Source: Marixanthomonas sp. SCSIO 43207 (GTDB taxonomy: Bacteria; Bacteroidota; Bacteroidia; Flavobacteriales; Flavobacteriaceae). Taken from it: 64,000 bases of DNA. The notes beneath the pieces are model-generated. The model was given only the letters and a program-made list of their open reading frames with translations, was not told where the DNA came from and did not search any database. The stretch covers positions 434,001 through 498,000 of the forward strand of contig NZ_CP063203.1 in NCBI RefSeq assembly GCF_019904255.1, given 5' to 3'. This document shows, in pieces, positions 63,859 through 64,000 of this stretch (position 1 is the first letter of the stretch; each line of letters opens with the position of its first letter). Position numbers and translations under genes: made by a program.

Positions 63859-64000
63859 ATGCCAATCCCCATAGTAAACTCCATCGCTTCGTGGTTTTTA
63901 AAGAAACGATTTCATCAAATTGAATTGTTTCTGAAATATCCTATAGAAGTTCAGGAAGAACTAATGCACGTTTTGCTAGAAAAAGCAAAACATACCGAAA
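63859..64000 (+). CDS. GH3-family protein, N-terminal fragment
   Basis: The first 47 codons of a gene that leaves the window: PIPIVNSIASWFLKKRFHQ and ELFLKYPIEVQEELMHVLLEKAKHTE. This matches the opening of the bacterial GH3 (auxin-responsive promoter) family, ATP-dependent acyl-adenylate-forming enzymes that join acids to amines. The ATP-binding and other motifs lie outside the window. Only the N-terminal pattern supports the name. Its ATG is 44 bases from that of the divergent DUF2797 gene. Confidence 0.7.
   Translation, partial: MPIPIVNSIASWFLKKRFHQIELFLKYPIEVQEELMHVLLEKAKHTE

Overview
The window reads as a piece of a chromosome from a marine-type member of the Flavobacteriaceae (Bacteroidota). 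Reasons: AT-rich DNA; the type IX secretion/gliding core gldK-L-M-N; an exosortase F (XrtF) pair; promoters of the Bacteroidota type (TAnnTTTG at -7, TTG/TTTG near -33); few Shine-Dalgarno sequences; and many proteins (DUF983, DUF2797, DUF3347, SecG and LptE variants, GH3 family) with a flavobacterial look. I saw no insertion sequence, prophage, integrase or CRISPR array. Most of it looks like stable core genome.

Layout. 1-5.2 kb: tail of a PPOX-family protein, fabD, an FAD oxidoreductase, DUF983, an ABC-F ATPase, a small CPxC protein and a SpoIIAA-like protein. 5.2-7 kb: an AsmA-like membrane protein and initiator tRNA. 7.1-12.3 kb: a probable stress cluster (Crp/Fnr regulator, KefF-like quinone reductase, KefC-like K+/H+ antiporter, flavin monooxygenase, DJ-1/Hsp31-like protein), with two tandem CRP-type palindromes before the last gene. 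12.3-14.2 kb: a LytS/LytTR two-component pair. 14.4-18 kb (minus strand): secreted protein, NlpC/P60 lipoprotein, lpxB, small membrane protein, surE. 18-22 kb: sugar aminotransferase, galE, amidohydrolase. 22-30.6 kb (minus): gldN-M-L-K, a ureohydrolase-fold protein with degenerate metal ligands, and topA. 30.7-39.1 kb: lipoprotein pyrophosphatase, miaB, a sigma-54 activator, lptE, a TPR protein, secG, groES-groEL. 39-44 kb: small basic peptide, NHL and DUF3347 lipoproteins, XrtF plus partner, a GAF methionine sulfoxide reductase, a MacB-like permease. 44-51 kb: purH and the rod-shape operon mreB-C-D-mrdA-rodA. 51-58.8 kb: nuclease, S24 repressor, small lipoproteins, two tRNAs, mutS, an RNA methylase and a folK-deoxynucleoside kinase fusion. 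59-64 kb: yhhQ, a large AsmA-like protein, a LysE exporter, DUF2797, and the start of a GH3-family gene.

How the genes work together. Much of the content serves the envelope: fatty acid and lipid A synthesis (fabD, lpxB), LPS delivery (lptE), Sec export (secG), T9SS motor and core (gldKLMN), cell-wall elongation (mreBCD/mrdA/rodA), AsmA-like proteins and several lipoproteins. The most interesting points are: (i) the folK-dNK fusion, whose conserved N-terminus has no ATG, GTG or TTG in frame and seems to start at ATC; (ii) the tandem CRP-type sites in the putative electrophile-stress cluster; (iii) a GG-N10-GC sigma-54-type promoter before groES, 2 kb from a sigma-54 activator gene; (iv) a perfect 19-bp palindrome at the start of the S24 repressor gene; (v) the XrtF pair without a visible substrate; (vi) the ureohydrolase-fold protein beside gldK that lacks the metal motifs. 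I did not find a clearly new multi-gene system; these are the best leads.
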